Positions 1 through 9,043 of a stretch of 64,000 nt of DNA are shown piece by piece (the first letter of the stretch is position 1; every line of letters starts with the position of its first letter). The DNA is from Achromobacter mucicolens (GTDB taxonomy: Bacteria > Pseudomonadota > Gammaproteobacteria > Burkholderiales > Burkholderiaceae_B). Under the pieces are notes generated by a model, which worked only from the letters and a program-made list of their open reading frames with translations, had not been told where the DNA came from and made no database searches. The stretch is from NCBI RefSeq assembly GCF_902859725.1, contig NZ_CADIJP010000005.1:62001-126000 (forward strand). The letters are read 5' to 3'. Position numbers and translations under genes: made by a program.

Positions 1-2151
1 AAATTCGACCTGCAGGGCGTCAAGATGCAGGGCAGGTGGGCGCTGATCCGCTTAAAGGGCAAGGAAAGCGACAAGCAGCCGCCCTGGTTGCTCATCAAGG
101 ATCGTGATGCGTTCGCTCGGCCGGAGCGGGAGTTCAGCGTGGTGGACGAAATGCCCGACAGCGTGGTCCCGCTGCGCGCGGCCAAAGCGCCATCCCCAGA
201 TCGGTCCGAAGACCAACCTGAATCTTCGGCCGCCGGCCAACGCGCCTTGCCCGGCGTGGCTGCAGATTTGCCGGCGCATCTGAAACCACAGCTCGCCACG
301 CTGGTGGACGGCGTGCCGCACCACGCCCCGGACTGGCTGTACGAAATGAAATTCGACGGCTACCGGATGGTGGTGCGGATTGAAGGCGACGACGTGCGCC
401 TTTTTACCCGCAACGGCCACGACTGGAGCGCCAAGCTGCCTCATCTAGTCGAAGCGTTTCGCGCGTTGCCTGCCAAATGGGCCTGGGTGGATGGCGAAAT
501 CGTGATGCTCGACCGCGAGGGCATTCCGAACTTCCAGGCGCTGCAGAACGCCTTCGACGGCGAGCGCACGCAAGATATCGTCTTCTACGCCTTTGATCTG
601 CCTTTCATCGGGCAGCGGGATCTGCGCCAGGAACCCCTGACGGTGCGCAGGGCGCTGCTGCAGCAACTGATGGACACCACTGAAGACGATCATCTGCGAT
701 TCAGCGAGGCCCTGGAGGCCGCGCCGTCGGATCTGGTGGCGACAGCCTGCAAGATGGGGCTGGAAGGCATCATGGCCAAGCGCCTGTCCTCGCCCTATGT
801 GTCGCGCCGCACAAATACCTGGGTGAAGGTCAAATGCGCCCGGCGCCAGGAATTTGCCATCGTCGGCTACACGGCGCCGAAGGGCAGCCGCGCGGGGCTG
901 GGGGCGCTGCTGCTTGCCGTGACCGAGCAGGATGGCAGCCTGCGTTATGCCGGCAAGGTCGGCACAGGTTTCGATGACGCCAGCCTGGTGTCGCTGCAAA
1001 AGCGCCTGGCGTCCATCGAGACCGACAAGAAGCCTGTCGCGAACGCGCCCGCCGCAGGTGGCGTACGCTGGGTCAAGCCCGAACTGATCGCAGAGGTGTC
1101 GTTTGGCGAGTGGACGGGGGGCGGACACATCCGTCATTCTGTCTTTCGAGGACTGCGGCAGGACAAGCCGGTGCGGGCCATTTCCAGGGAGAAGGCGGTG
1201 CCAGTCAAAGACATCGAGGGCGATGCGGGCGCGACCAAACCGGCCAGCAAAGCGGCACCCGCCTCAAGGGCCAGCCGCGCCAAGGGCGGCAAGCTCACCA
1301 ATCCGGATCGCGTCATCGATCCGTCCACCAAGCTCACGAAGCTGGATCTGGCGCGCTATTACGCGCTGGTGGCGCCGCTGATGCTGGAACACCTGAAGGG
1401 ACGCCCGGTGTCGTTTCTGCGCGCGCCGGCCGGCATCCAGGGCGAATTCTTCTTCCAAAAGCACCTTGAAGCCGCCATGCCGGGCGTCAAATCCTTGCCG
1501 GCCAAGCTCGACCCGGACCATCCACCGCTGCTCGAAGTGCCCACGGCCGAGGCCATCATGTCCGCGGTGCAGATGAATGTGGTCGAATTTCACACCTGGA
1601 ACGCGGTCAAGACGTCCATCGGCAAGCCGGATCGGATGCTGTTCGACCTGGACCCGGGCGAGGGCGTGCAGTGGCCCGCGATGCAACAGGCCGCGAACCT
1701 CGTGCGCGTGCTGCTGGAAGAAATCGGGCTGAAAGCGTGGCTGAAGACCAGCGGCGGCAAGGGCCTGCACGTGGTCGTGCCGCTGCGCAAACAGTACGAC
1801 TGGGACACGGTGAAGCGCTTTTCCCAGGTGATCGTGCAGCATCTGGCACGGACACTACCGCAACTGTTTGTGGCCAAGAGCGGGCCAAAGAACCGGGTCG
1901 GCAAGATCTTTGCGGACTACCTGCGCAATGGATTTGGCGCGACCACCGTTTGCGCCTGGTCGGCGCGGGCACGTCCCGGTCTGGGCGTGTCGGTGCCCGT
2001 CAAGTGGGAAGAGCTGGACAAGCTAACGGGCGGGGCGCACTGGACGATCCAGGATATCCACGCCCGGCTGGACGCGGGCAACACCCCATGGGACGATTAC
2101 GCGCCGCAGTCCCTCGCGCCCGCCATGTCCGCCATGGAGTTCGCGCCATGA
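1..2151 (+). CDS. ligD: ATP-dependent DNA ligase D (LigD), 5' end outside window
   Basis: Multifunctional repair ligase of bacterial non-homologous end joining, partner of Ku. The reading frame is open from base 1, so about the first 120 residues lie upstream. What remains shows the end of the 3'-phosphoesterase domain (GRWALIRLKG...WLLIKDRD), then the ATP-dependent ligase domain with the nucleophilic lysine of KxDGxR (MKFDGYR, Lys codon at 349-351), then a Pro/Ala/Lys linker and the archaeo-eukaryotic-primase-like polymerase domain starting near base 1290 with its metal motif LFDLDPGEG near 1640. This PE-LIG-POL order is that of Pseudomonas LigD. No ku gene is in the window; it may lie upstream. 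The 3' end is intact, stopping 45 bases before cybB. Confidence 0.95.
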   Translation, partial: KFDLQGVKMQGRWALIRLKGKESDKQPPWLLIKDRDAFARPEREFSVVDEMPDSVVPLRAAKAPSPDRSEDQPESSAAGQRALPGVAADLPAHLKPQLATLVDGVPHHAPDWLYEMKFDGYRMVVRIEGDDVRLFTRNGHDWSAKLPHLVEAFRALPAKWAWVDGEIVMLDREGIPNFQALQNAFDGERTQDIVFYAFDLPFIGQRDLRQEPLTVRRALLQQLMDTTEDDHLRFSEALEAAPSDLVATACKMGLEGIMAKRLSSPYVSRRTNTWVKVKCARRQEFAIVGYTAPKGSRAGLGALLLAVTEQDGSLRYAGKVGTGFDDASLVSLQKRLASIETDKKPVANAPAAGGVRWVKPELIAEVSFGEWTGGGHIRHSVFRGLRQDKPVRAISREKAVPVKDIEGDAGATKPASKAAPASRASRAKGGKLTNPDRVIDPSTKLTKLDLARYYALVAPLMLEHLKGRPVSFLRAPAGIQGEFFFQKHLEAAMPGVKSLPAKLDPDHPPLLEVPTAEAIMSAVQMNVVEFHTWNAVKTSIGKPDRMLFDLDPGEGVQWPAMQQAANLVRVLLEEIGLKAWLKTSGGKGLHVVVPLRKQYDWDTVKRFSQVIVQHLARTLPQLFVAKSGPKNRVGKIFADYLRNGFGATTVCAWSARARPGLGVSVPVKWEELDKLTGGAHWTIQDIHARLDAGNTPWDDYAPQSLAPAMSAMEFAP

Positions 2152-2196
2152 GCAGGATCTCCCTTGTGCTGTGTGGATCTCCCAAGGAGTTGCGCT

Positions 2197-2745
2197 ATGC
2201 CACCCCCTGTCGCCAAATCCAGCGTGATGGACCACCCGGAAGGGTATGGAATCGTCAGCCGCGTCCTGCATTGGCTAATGGCGGTGCTGCTGGCGTGGCA
2301 GTTCATCAGCGCGGCGGCGCGGCAATTTTTTCCGGACACCCCCATCGAGGACTTCTTTTGGGCGTCGCACACGTCGCTGGGTCTGTTGCTGCTGATCCTG
2401 GTCGTCGTACGCGGCGCGTGGGCCCTCGCCAACCTGAGACGGCGTCCGAACAGCGGCCTGATGGCGGGCTTCGGACACTTACTCCTGTACCTCATGATGA
2501 TCGCCATTCCCACGTTGGGACTGTTGCGGGCGTATGGCCGGGGCAGGGGATACTCGGCTTTCGGCATCCCGGTTTTCAGCCCCCGCGACCAGGAAATCGA
2601 AGCGCTGGTCGAGTTGGCCAATGCCTGGCACGGACTGCTGGGCTGGACGCTTCTCGCGGCGGCGGCGGGCCACGTCCTGATGGCCTTCCTGCACCGCGGC
2701 AGGGACGGCCGGCGCGTATTGACGCGCATGACCAAGGGGCAATGA
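2197..2745 (+). CDS. Cytochrome b561 family protein
   Basis: Four-helix inner-membrane di-haem b cytochrome that passes electrons to or from the quinone pool. 182 residues. Seen: an N-terminal GIVSRVLHWLMA helix with the first haem histidine, WASHTSLGLLLL, a third hydrophobic helix from GHLLLYLMM, and the final WHGLLGWTLLAAAAGHVLMAF helix with two histidines, the order expected of the YodB/CybB family. The ATG at 2197 was chosen because AAGGAG sits seven bases upstream; an upstream TTG-type extension has no ribosome site and adds a non-family peptide. It lies between ligD and a small unknown gene, with no obvious functional link to either. Confidence 0.85.
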   Translation: MPPPVAKSSVMDHPEGYGIVSRVLHWLMAVLLAWQFISAAARQFFPDTPIEDFFWASHTSLGLLLLILVVVRGAWALANLRRRPNSGLMAGFGHLLLYLMMIAIPTLGLLRAYGRGRGYSAFGIPVFSPRDQEIEALVELANAWHGLLGWTLLAAAAGHVLMAFLHRGRDGRRVLTRMTKGQ

Positions 2746-2778
2746 CGGCCGGCGCGCCGGCCTGCACAGGAGGCAATC

Positions 2779-3018
2779 ATGCAGCGCGATGAGCTCTTGG
2801 CACTGATGATCTCGGTGTCCGCGCCGGCGCCCCGGCTGGACGAATGGGACCGGGTGCTTTCCATTTACGCCGGGTACCTGGAAGGCGTCGCACCCAAGCT
2901 GTCGGAGAAGGAGCTGGGCAATTTCATAGGCGCGGGCGCCATGTTCTACCGCACGTTGTGCCAGGCGGACTCCTATCGCCAGGAATCCGTGTGGGGGCGG
3001 CGCAAAAAGGAAGGATAG
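2779..3018 (+). CDS. Small hypothetical protein (79 aa)
   Basis: I do not recognise a family. The start at 2779 has a good AGGAGG-type site about eight bases upstream, and the protein has a soluble, balanced composition (MQRDELLALM..., then LSEKELGNFIGAGAMFYRTL) ending in a basic RRKKEG tail, which argues for a real gene rather than a chance frame. It is helical by composition with no signal peptide or membrane segment. It follows cybB by 33 bases and precedes the shortened apaH homologue by 9, so the three could be co-transcribed. Confidence 0.55.
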   Translation: MQRDELLALMISVSAPAPRLDEWDRVLSIYAGYLEGVAPKLSEKELGNFIGAGAMFYRTLCQADSYRQESVWGRRKKEG

Positions 3019-3027
3019 CCACGCCTG

Positions 3028-3819
3028 TTGACGCGAACTTCACATTGGCGGTTGACGCACCGCACGGAAATCGCGGGGGACCCAACCTGCCGATTCTGGT
3101 TCGTGGGCGACCTGATCAACCGCGGTGCTGCCAATGCCGAGGTCTTGCGCCGGGTCATGTCCCTGGGCGACCGCGCGACCGTGGTGCTGGGTAATCACGA
3201 CCTGCGCGCCCTGGGGGTGGCCGCAGGTTGCCTGCGCCCCGACCCCCGCGACACGTTGGATGATCTGTTCAACGCGCCGGATGCGGACGAATTGCTGGAT
3301 TGGCTGCGCGCGCAACCGCTGATTCACGTGCAGGGCCGGCATGTCCTCGTGCATGCCGGGCTCTTTCCCGGATGGGACGTGGCCCAAGCCGTGGCGCTCG
3401 CCGGCGAGGTCCAGGACATGCTTCGCGACGATGATTGGCGCGTACACATGCGCACGCTGACCGGCACCGCGCCGCTGGCGTGGAGCGCCAATCTGGATAC
3501 GCAGCAACGTCTGCGCTTCATCGCCAGCGCATTTACGCGTATGCGGCTTTGCACCCGCAATGCAGTGCTGGCGCCCGGCGCCAAGTCCACCCCAGGGCGC
3601 TGGCCTCGCGGCACGTTGCCGTGGTACGACCTGCCGCGGCGCGCGGACGCCAGCAACACCATCGTCTTCGGCCACTGGGCGACACTGGGGCTGCTCGTGC
3701 GCACGGACGCCGTGTGCCTGGACACGGGCTGCGTGACGGGCGGGCCGCTGACTGCCTACCGGCTTTCCGACCACAAATTGGTACAGGCCCCGCGCGAAGC
3801 GCTTGCCCGGGCGGCTTGA
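3028..3819 (+). CDS. apaH: ApaH-like symmetrical diadenosine tetraphosphatase, N-terminal metal motif missing
   Basis: Homologue of ApaH, the calcineurin-like metallophosphatase that splits Ap4A into two ADP. Conserved parts present: GDLINRG, VLGNHDL, HVLVHAGLFPGWD and the C-terminal FGHWATLG. The normal N-terminus, which carries the first metal ligands in GDxHG and spans roughly 25-30 residues before the IAGDP segment, is absent: only a non-homologous MTRTSHWRLTH leader from a TTG codon precedes it, and no frame upstream as far as the previous gene encodes the motif. The start at 3028 is a TTG without a clear ribosome site; TTG 3052 is an alternative. Probably a non-functional or altered copy, so a working apaH is expected elsewhere. 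It ends 4 bases from the convergent small membrane gene. Confidence 0.7.
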   Translation: MTRTSHWRLTHRTEIAGDPTCRFWFVGDLINRGAANAEVLRRVMSLGDRATVVLGNHDLRALGVAAGCLRPDPRDTLDDLFNAPDADELLDWLRAQPLIHVQGRHVLVHAGLFPGWDVAQAVALAGEVQDMLRDDDWRVHMRTLTGTAPLAWSANLDTQQRLRFIASAFTRMRLCTRNAVLAPGAKSTPGRWPRGTLPWYDLPRRADASNTIVFGHWATLGLLVRTDAVCLDTGCVTGGPLTAYRLSDHKLVQAPREALARAA

Positions 3820-3823
3820 ACGG

Positions 3824-4099
3824 TCACGCGAACAGCCGATAGGCCACGCCCAGACTGAACAGAAGCGCCGTGCCAATGGCATAGAACGCCAACGACAGCC
3901 AGGCGCTAAGCGGCACGCGCGCCGGCGCTTCGGCCTGACCCGCCGATTGCGCCTCGGGCGGAATTTCATCATTGGCGGCCGTGGGGCAGGGGAGCCGGCC
4001 ATCCGCGACTTGGGCGGGTTGGGCGCCGCGCGCAAGTCCCAAGGAAATCAAGGTGTTGCCGACCGGCGTCGGCGAGAGAACGGGTTCCGGTGAGCTCAT
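3824..4099 (-). CDS. Small hypothetical membrane protein (91 aa)
   Basis: Unknown function. The protein starts MSSPEPVLSPTPVGN, has a Pro/Ala/Gln-rich, probably disordered first 65 residues and one C-terminal transmembrane helix (AWLSLAFYAIGTALLFSLGVAYRLFA), so it should sit in the inner membrane with the long tail on one side. The ATG at 4099 was preferred over a longer frame to 4237 because GGAGG stands about six bases upstream and the extension is a Gly/Arg/Pro-rich non-protein-like stretch. Convergent with the apaH homologue. Confidence 0.6.
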   Translation of the reverse strand: MSSPEPVLSPTPVGNTLISLGLARGAQPAQVADGRLPCPTAANDEIPPEAQSAGQAEAPARVPLSAWLSLAFYAIGTALLFSLGVAYRLFA

Positions 4100-4324
4100 G
4101 GGAGCCTCCGCAATCAGGGTTAAGTGACGAAAGGCGAAACGCCTACAGCAAGCGGCGTGCCCATGCCCGGCCTTGCGCGCCGGACCGCCAGCCGGACGCT
4201 CCAAAGGCGGCCCACTTCCCGTCTCCCTCCCAAACACTTACGATACGGCAGGCGCCGGGCGTTTCCGCCCCGCTTGCCCGACTCGACTGACACGTGACGG
4301 CCGCATTTCAACCACGGAGCATTC

Positions 4325-5764
4325 ATGAACGGTTACCCAGATACTCTTCTCCTGATCGACAACGAATGGCGCGAGGCCCGAGGCGGCGCGCGCATCGACG
4401 TCGTGAACCCCGCCACCGGCCAGAAGATCGGCCAGGTGGCCAGCGCCTCCCGCGAGGACCTGGACGCGGCGCTGGCGGCAGCGCAACGCGGTTTCGAGAC
4501 GTGGCGCGACACGTCCGCACACGAGCGTTGCGCGGTCATGCGCAAGGCGGCTGTCCTGCTGCGCGAGCGCGCGGACAACGTGGCGCGCCTGTTGACGCAA
4601 GAGCAGGGCAAGCCGCTGGCCGAGGCGCGCGGCGAAGTGCTGGCGGGCGCCGACATCATCGACTGGTTCGCCAACGAAGCCCTGCGCGTCTATGGCCGCA
4701 TCGTGCCGTCGCGCAACCCGGCGGCCCAGCAATTGGTCATCAAGGAGCCCGTCGGCCCCGTCGCCGCGTTCACGCCTTGGAATTTCCCGGTCAACCAGAT
4801 CGTGCGCAAGCTGGGCGCCGCGCTGGCCACGGGCTGCTCCTTCCTGGTGAAGGCGCCCGAGGAAACCCCGGCGTCGCCTGCCGCGCTGCTCAACTGCTTT
4901 GTCGACGCCGGCATCCCGAAGGGCGTGCTGGGCCTGGTGTTCGGCTCGCCGGCCGAGATCTCCAGCTACCTGATTCCGCATCCGATCATCCGCAAGGTCA
5001 CCTTCACCGGCTCCACGCCGGTCGGCAAGGAACTGGCCGCGCTGGCTGGCCGCCACATGAAGCGCGTCACGATGGAACTGGGCGGTCACGCCCCGGTCAT
5101 CGTGGCCGAGGACGCCGACGTCGAACTGGCCGTCAAGGCTTCGGGCGGCGCGAAATTCCGCAACGCCGGCCAGGTTTGCATTTCGCCGACCCGTTTCCTG
5201 GTGCACAAGAACGTCAAGGCGGCTTTCGAGCAGGCTTTCATCGCGCACGCCGAAAAGCTCAAGCTGGGCGACGGCCTGACCGAAGGCACCACGCTGGGCC
5301 CGCTGGCCAACGACCGCCGCCTGGCGGCGATGGACAAGATCGTCAAGAACGCGGCAGAGAAGGGCGCACGCGTGGCCACTGGTGGGCAGCGCGTGGGTGG
5401 CGCCGGTAATTTCTTCGCCCCGACGATCCTGACCGACGTGCCGCTCGAGGCCGATATTTTCAACGAAGAGCCGTTTGGTCCCATCGCGGCGATCCGCAGC
5501 TTCGAAACCCTGGACGAAGCCATCCGCGAAGCCAACCGCCTGCCGTTCGGCCTGGCGGCTTATGGTTTCACCCGGTCGATCAAGACGGTGCACGAGCTGT
5601 CGCGCCGCCTTGAAGTGGGCATGCTCTGGGTCAACCAGCCCGCAACGCCCTCGGCCGAGCTGCCCTTTGGCGGCGTGAAGGATTCCGGCTACGGTTCCGA
5701 AGGCGGTCCCGAAGCGCTTGAGGCGTATCTGGTCACCAAGGCCGTGTCGGTCGTGGGGGTCTAA
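4325..5764 (+). CDS. NAD(P)-dependent aldehyde dehydrogenase (succinate-semialdehyde dehydrogenase type)
   Basis: Oxidises an aldehyde or semialdehyde to the acid with NAD(P). 479 residues, standard for the family. Seen in order: TPWNFP cofactor motif, FTGSTPVGK nucleotide loop, MELGGHAP with the general-base Glu, [11 protein letters not shown] with the catalytic Cys, and EEPFGP. Overall it reads like the GabD/SSADH and 2-oxoglutarate-semialdehyde branch; the exact substrate cannot be fixed from sequence. The gene stands alone with a 225-base upstream region and a strong terminator after its stop, so it is likely monocistronic. Confidence 0.9.
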   Translation: MNGYPDTLLLIDNEWREARGGARIDVVNPATGQKIGQVASASREDLDAALAAAQRGFETWRDTSAHERCAVMRKAAVLLRERADNVARLLTQEQGKPLAEARGEVLAGADIIDWFANEALRVYGRIVPSRNPAAQQLVIKEPVGPVAAFTPWNFPVNQIVRKLGAALATGCSFLVKAPEETPASPAALLNCFVDAGIPKGVLGLVFGSPAEISSYLIPHPIIRKVTFTGSTPVGKELAALAGRHMKRVTMELGGHAPVIVAEDADVELAVKASGGAKFRNAGQVCISPTRFLVHKNVKAAFEQAFIAHAEKLKLGDGLTEGTTLGPLANDRRLAAMDKIVKNAAEKGARVATGGQRVGGAGNFFAPTILTDVPLEADIFNEEPFGPIAAIRSFETLDEAIREANRLPFGLAAYGFTRSIKTVHELSRRLEVGMLWVNQPATPSAELPFGGVKDSGYGSEGGPEALEAYLVTKAVSVVGV

Positions 5765-5793
5765 GCTCCGGCGTCTGACCCATCTGGTTTGGC

Positions 5794-5829
5794 AACAGGC
5801 CGTATCCGAGAAATCGGATACGGCTTGTT
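5794..5829 (+). terminator. Strong hairpin terminator after the aldehyde dehydrogenase gene
   Basis: A 16-bp stem (left arm AACAGGCCGTATCCGA, one G-U pair) is closed by a GAAA tetraloop, and followed by GTTCGTTT. It begins 30 bases after the aldehyde dehydrogenase stop. Near-perfect pairing and a stable GNRA loop make an intrinsic terminator likely. Confidence 0.85.
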
Positions 5830-5948
5830 CGTTTCCGGATTCGACGCTCTCCAAATGAAAGGCGTGCTTACGCACCGTTGCCGGTCGGGCCCGCCGACCG
5901 AAGGTAAGGTCTGTCTGACAATGACGTCCCCCGGAGATAGACGCATCG

Positions 5949-6578
5949 ATGTTTTCCTTGCCGCCCATCAAGACCCTAGCCCGGCACAAGCCGGCCGGCT
6001 CGGCCATGAATTGGCTTTTGGAGCGCAAGCAGTTCGTCAAGGCACTGCTTTCCAACCCCTCGGCGGTCGGCGCGGTAGCGCCTTCCAGCGCCGCGCTGGC
6101 CGCGGCCATCACCGAATCGATCCCGCCCCGCGCCGGCAAGGTCCTCGAACTGGGGTGCGGGACTGGCGTGTTCACTCGCGAAATGCTGCGCCGGGGCGTT
6201 GCGCCATCGAGTCTGGTACTGGTGGAGCAGGATTCGGACATGAGCTCCAGCTTGCGCAGCCAGTTTCCAGAGGCGGCCGTGTTGCAGGTGCCTGCCCAGG
6301 ATCTGTCGCGCGACAGCCATCCTGAACTGCAGGGGATCGGCGCGGCGATTTGCGGCCTGCCGCTGCGCAACATGAGCGGCGTGCATCACCTCAAGCTGCT
6401 TACCGCCGTCTTCGAGGCAATGCCGCCGGGCGCATCCATGCACTTCTTCACGTATGGCGTGAAATGCCCGATCTCGGCGCGCGTGCTCGATGACTGTGGA
6501 CTTCACGCCCGGCGCGTGCGATTCGTGCCCATGAACCTGCCGCCTGCCTCTGTTTACAGCCTGAGCCGGACGCCCTGA
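5949..6578 (+). CDS. SAM-dependent methyltransferase, PmtA-like (phospholipid N-methyltransferase family)
   Basis: Class I Rossmann methyltransferase of 209 residues. The SAM-binding motif VLELGCGTGVFT is at about residue 64, followed by the acidic loop LVEQDSD. The N-terminal pattern (NWLLERKQFVKALLSNPSAVGAVAPSS) and short length match PmtA-type enzymes that methylate phosphatidylethanolamine, and the related rRNA dimethylase-like group. The substrate is inferred, not shown. An internal Met at 6006 could be the start; the ATG at 5949 has GGAGA about ten bases upstream. Confidence 0.75.
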   Translation: MFSLPPIKTLARHKPAGSAMNWLLERKQFVKALLSNPSAVGAVAPSSAALAAAITESIPPRAGKVLELGCGTGVFTREMLRRGVAPSSLVLVEQDSDMSSSLRSQFPEAAVLQVPAQDLSRDSHPELQGIGAAICGLPLRNMSGVHHLKLLTAVFEAMPPGASMHFFTYGVKCPISARVLDDCGLHARRVRFVPMNLPPASVYSLSRTP

Positions 6579-6649
6579 GAGCACGGGCGGGACGGGCGCG
6601 GCTCATTGAGAGGCACGTCCGCCCGCGGTACGGCGACGTCGGGGGAGGG

Positions 6650-7405
6650 CTATGCCATGAACGTCAGCATGCCGTTGGTGAGGTCGTACATCGACCCGAC
6701 GATCTTGATCTTTCCTTCCTTTTCCAGCCCCGCAAGAATGGGGCTGTTCTTGCGGATGGCCTCGACGGTGAGCTGAACATTGGTACGCGCCACCGCGTCC
6801 ACGAATTGCGCATTCTTGCCGCTGCGGTCGCCCGTGTACTTGGTGGCCTCGACCGCCGGCTTGATCACGTCGAGCAATCCGGTCAGATGGCCGAGCTGAA
6901 CATTGTCGATCGCGCCGGCCACCGCGCCGCAAGCCGTATGCCCCATGACGAGGATTACCTTGGCGCCCGCCGCCGCGCAGGCAAACTCCATGCTGCCGAG
7001 CAGGTCGTTGTTGGAAATGTTGCCGGCGATCCGCCCGTTGAAGGTTTCGCCGATGCCCGTGTCCAGAATGATCTCGGCGGGCGCGCGCGAGTCGATGCAG
7101 CTCAGGATGACCGCCGCCGGGTATTGGCCCAGGGCGCTGGACCGCTTCTGCGCAAGGTAATCGTGCTTCTGGGGCTTGCCCGCGCGAAAGCGCGCATTGC
7201 CCCGTTTCATCATGTCAATCACCTGGTCCGGCGTCATTGCGTCGCGCTGTGCCTGCGATAACGACGCCGCCTGCGCGTCGTTCGGGGCGACTGCCACGCC
7301 GGCCATCACCGCAGCCGTTCCGGCGGCCACGCCCGCCTTCAACCAGCCGCGCCGGTCCAGGTTCAGAGGGTGCCCAGCCATGCAACAATCCTTGATCGCT
7401 TCCAT
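6650..7405 (-). CDS. Beta-carbonic anhydrase with Tat signal
   Basis: Zinc enzyme interconverting CO2 and bicarbonate. The zinc ligands are visible as Cys-Asp in SCIDSRAPAE and His-x2-Cys in GHTACGAVAGA, the beta-class signature. The N-terminus carries a twin-arginine signal (LDRRGWLKAGVAAG, hydrophobic run, then AQA/AAS cleavage region), so it is predicted to be folded in the cytoplasm and exported to the periplasm. Two starts are possible: ATG 7405, or ATG 7381, which has AAGGA about seven bases upstream and keeps the whole Tat signal; 7381 may be the true start. Isolated gene facing the methyltransferase. Confidence 0.9.
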   Translation of the reverse strand: MEAIKDCCMAGHPLNLDRRGWLKAGVAAGTAAVMAGVAVAPNDAQAASLSQAQRDAMTPDQVIDMMKRGNARFRAGKPQKHDYLAQKRSSALGQYPAAVILSCIDSRAPAEIILDTGIGETFNGRIAGNISNNDLLGSMEFACAAAGAKVILVMGHTACGAVAGAIDNVQLGHLTGLLDVIKPAVEATKYTGDRSGKNAQFVDAVARTNVQLTVEAIRKNSPILAGLEKEGKIKIVGSMYDLTNGMLTFMA

Positions 7406-7629
7406 GAGGTGTCCCCAAAAAGCAGCCCAAAACGATAGACCGCGGGACGCGGCTATTCAATGATGGGCCGGCCACACTTGCCGTTTTCACGGCGACAGCC
7501 ATTCTGTTCCTGTTTGCGGCGGTGAACAATGCTTCTTGTTTTCCCGACCGATGAGTGGCATAGTTTTTCGCACGACAGGCCCCCGGGCGGGTTCGGGGCG
7601 GTTAAGACAGCGAATACGAATGGTGCCCC

Positions 7630-7866
7630 ATGAGATACCTGTACATCGTATTGATTGTGTTGCTCACGGCGATGGTTCTGTCGTTCAAGGTCCAGAATTT
7701 CGATTCCGTCACCCTGACGCTCTGGACATCCACCATCACCTTGCCGACGTCGGTTCTCGTCGTCGGCGTCTACATCCTGGGCATGCTGACGGGCGGCTTT
7801 CTGCTCAGCCTGTTGCGCACCGCATTCCGGGGCGCGGCCAGCCGTCCCGCCGGTCCCACCCCCTGA
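7630..7866 (+). CDS. LapA-domain (DUF1049) inner-membrane protein
   Basis: 78-residue protein with two transmembrane helices (YLYIVLIVLLTAMVLSF and TSVLVVGVYILGMLTGGFLL) joined by a short loop with the family's VQN...VTL pattern. It matches the LapA/DUF1049 family; in Escherichia coli LapA works with LapB in control of lipopolysaccharide assembly. No lapB-like TPR gene lies next to it, so here only the domain identity is supported. Confidence 0.75.
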   Translation: MRYLYIVLIVLLTAMVLSFKVQNFDSVTLTLWTSTITLPTSVLVVGVYILGMLTGGFLLSLLRTAFRGAASRPAGPTP

Positions 7867-7943
7867 AGATTCCCCAAGCGCTACCCGGCTAGCCGCCGTG
7901 CGTCCGCAGTCAGGGCGCGAACGCGTACTTAGGAGCAATCCCG

Positions 7944-8399
7944 ATGAAAAGGCTATTCCTTGTCTTGTCCACGTGCGTGCTGGCCGGTTGCGCCGGCACG
8001 GTCGCGACGAAGAACGATCTGGCCAAGTACGGCACGCCACCCAGCGATGAAGACTTGTACCAGTACATGTCGACGCTGCGCGATTCCATGCCGCCCACCC
8101 GGTATGTCAGCTACCGCGACAAGGGATATGCGGAATCGGTTAAGAAGACCACGTTTGCGGGCGAGGACGGCAAGCCCATGTCGGGTTGGGAGTACGACTT
8201 TGACGTGGCTGCCTATGACCAGCTTGGTCCCGACCAGCCGCAGTGGACCGCGCGGCGCGTCGTGTTCTTCAATGGCCGCGCCATAGGCGGCTTCGATGCG
8301 AATGGGAAGTTCATGCGCGCCAGCGCCCAGCCATCCGCGGCTGCGCCTGCGCCCGCACCGGCGCCTGCGCCCGCGGCCTCGCCGGCGCGTCCGCGCTAG
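7944..8399 (+). CDS. Hypothetical lipoprotein with Ala/Pro-rich tail
   Basis: 151 residues with a clear type II signal peptide: MKRLFLVLSTCVLAGC, lipobox LAGC, lipidated Cys at position 16. The mature part (YGTPPSDEDLYQYM..., GWEYDFDVAAYDQLGPDQPQW, RVVFFNGRAIGGFDANG) resembles no family I can name; the last 25 residues are an Ala/Pro repeat, a likely flexible spacer. AGGAG stands upstream of the ATG. It lies just before a second lipoprotein gene in the same direction. Confidence 0.7.
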   Translation: MKRLFLVLSTCVLAGCAGTVATKNDLAKYGTPPSDEDLYQYMSTLRDSMPPTRYVSYRDKGYAESVKKTTFAGEDGKPMSGWEYDFDVAAYDQLGPDQPQWTARRVVFFNGRAIGGFDANGKFMRASAQPSAAAPAPAPAPAPAASPARPR

Positions 8400-8438
8400 G
8401 CCCGGATTTCCCATTTCCGCCGTTCCGGAGACCCCATC

Positions 8439-8936
8439 ATGCAAAAGCCTCAGCAGGCCGCCCCGCGTAGCCCCCTGACCCTTCTCGCCGCAGGCGGCAT
8501 CCTTGGCCTTGCCGCCATCCTTGCTGGCTGCGCCAATCCCTCCGCGTCCTCGCGCGTCTACACCTTCGACCAGGCGCAGCGCGCCCAGACCGTCACCCTC
8601 GGCTACGTCATTGGCGTGCGGCCCGTCACCATCCAGGCCAGCCAGACCTCGGGCATGGGCATGATCGCGGGCGGCGCGTTGGGCGCTGTCGCCGGCAACG
8701 CCGTGGGCGGCGGCTCCGGACGGCGCATCACCACCGTCGGCGGCGCCGTCGGCGGCGCGATGGCGGGCAACGCAGTCGAAAACGCCAGCATGCGCCGTGC
8801 GGGCCTGGAAATCACCGTGCGCCTGGATTCAGGCGACGTACGCGTCATCACACAGGAAGCGGACGTGCCGATCTCCACCGGCCAGCGCGTCCAGGTGGTC
8901 ACCCAGGGCGGCGTCAGCCGCGTCGGCGGCATCTGA
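8439..8936 (+). CDS. Glycine-zipper outer-membrane lipoprotein (SlyB/PCP family)
   Basis: 165 residues. A long N-terminal signal ends in the lipobox LAGC (Cys about 31). The middle holds a glycine-zipper two-helix segment (GMGMIAGGALGAVAGNAVGG, then GGAVGGAMAGNAVE), and the C-terminus is a short beta-rich domain (ITVRLDSGDVRVITQEAD, GQRVQVV). This is the SlyB/PCP layout of outer-membrane stress lipoproteins. GGAG precedes the ATG. It is 39 bases after the other lipoprotein gene. Confidence 0.8.
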   Translation: MQKPQQAAPRSPLTLLAAGGILGLAAILAGCANPSASSRVYTFDQAQRAQTVTLGYVIGVRPVTIQASQTSGMGMIAGGALGAVAGNAVGGGSGRRITTVGGAVGGAMAGNAVENASMRRAGLEITVRLDSGDVRVITQEADVPISTGQRVQVVTQGGVSRVGGI

Positions 8937-9043
8937 CGCGTCTTGGGGTCCGCATCCGGTTCGCGATTCGGGCCGGATGCGGGGCGTTCGCCTCGCCGGC
9001 CGCGTCTTAAGATTCTCTTCATCCTGTCGCGTATAGTCGGCGC

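Noticed and set aside
445-1137. Long minus-strand open frame inside ligD
   Set aside because: Arg/His/Gln-rich antisense shadow of a GC-rich gene; the ligD frame on the plus strand carries clear domains.
4238-6373. 711-codon minus-strand frame opposite the aldehyde dehydrogenase
   Set aside because: No recognisable motif and it overlaps two well-supported plus-strand genes and a terminator.
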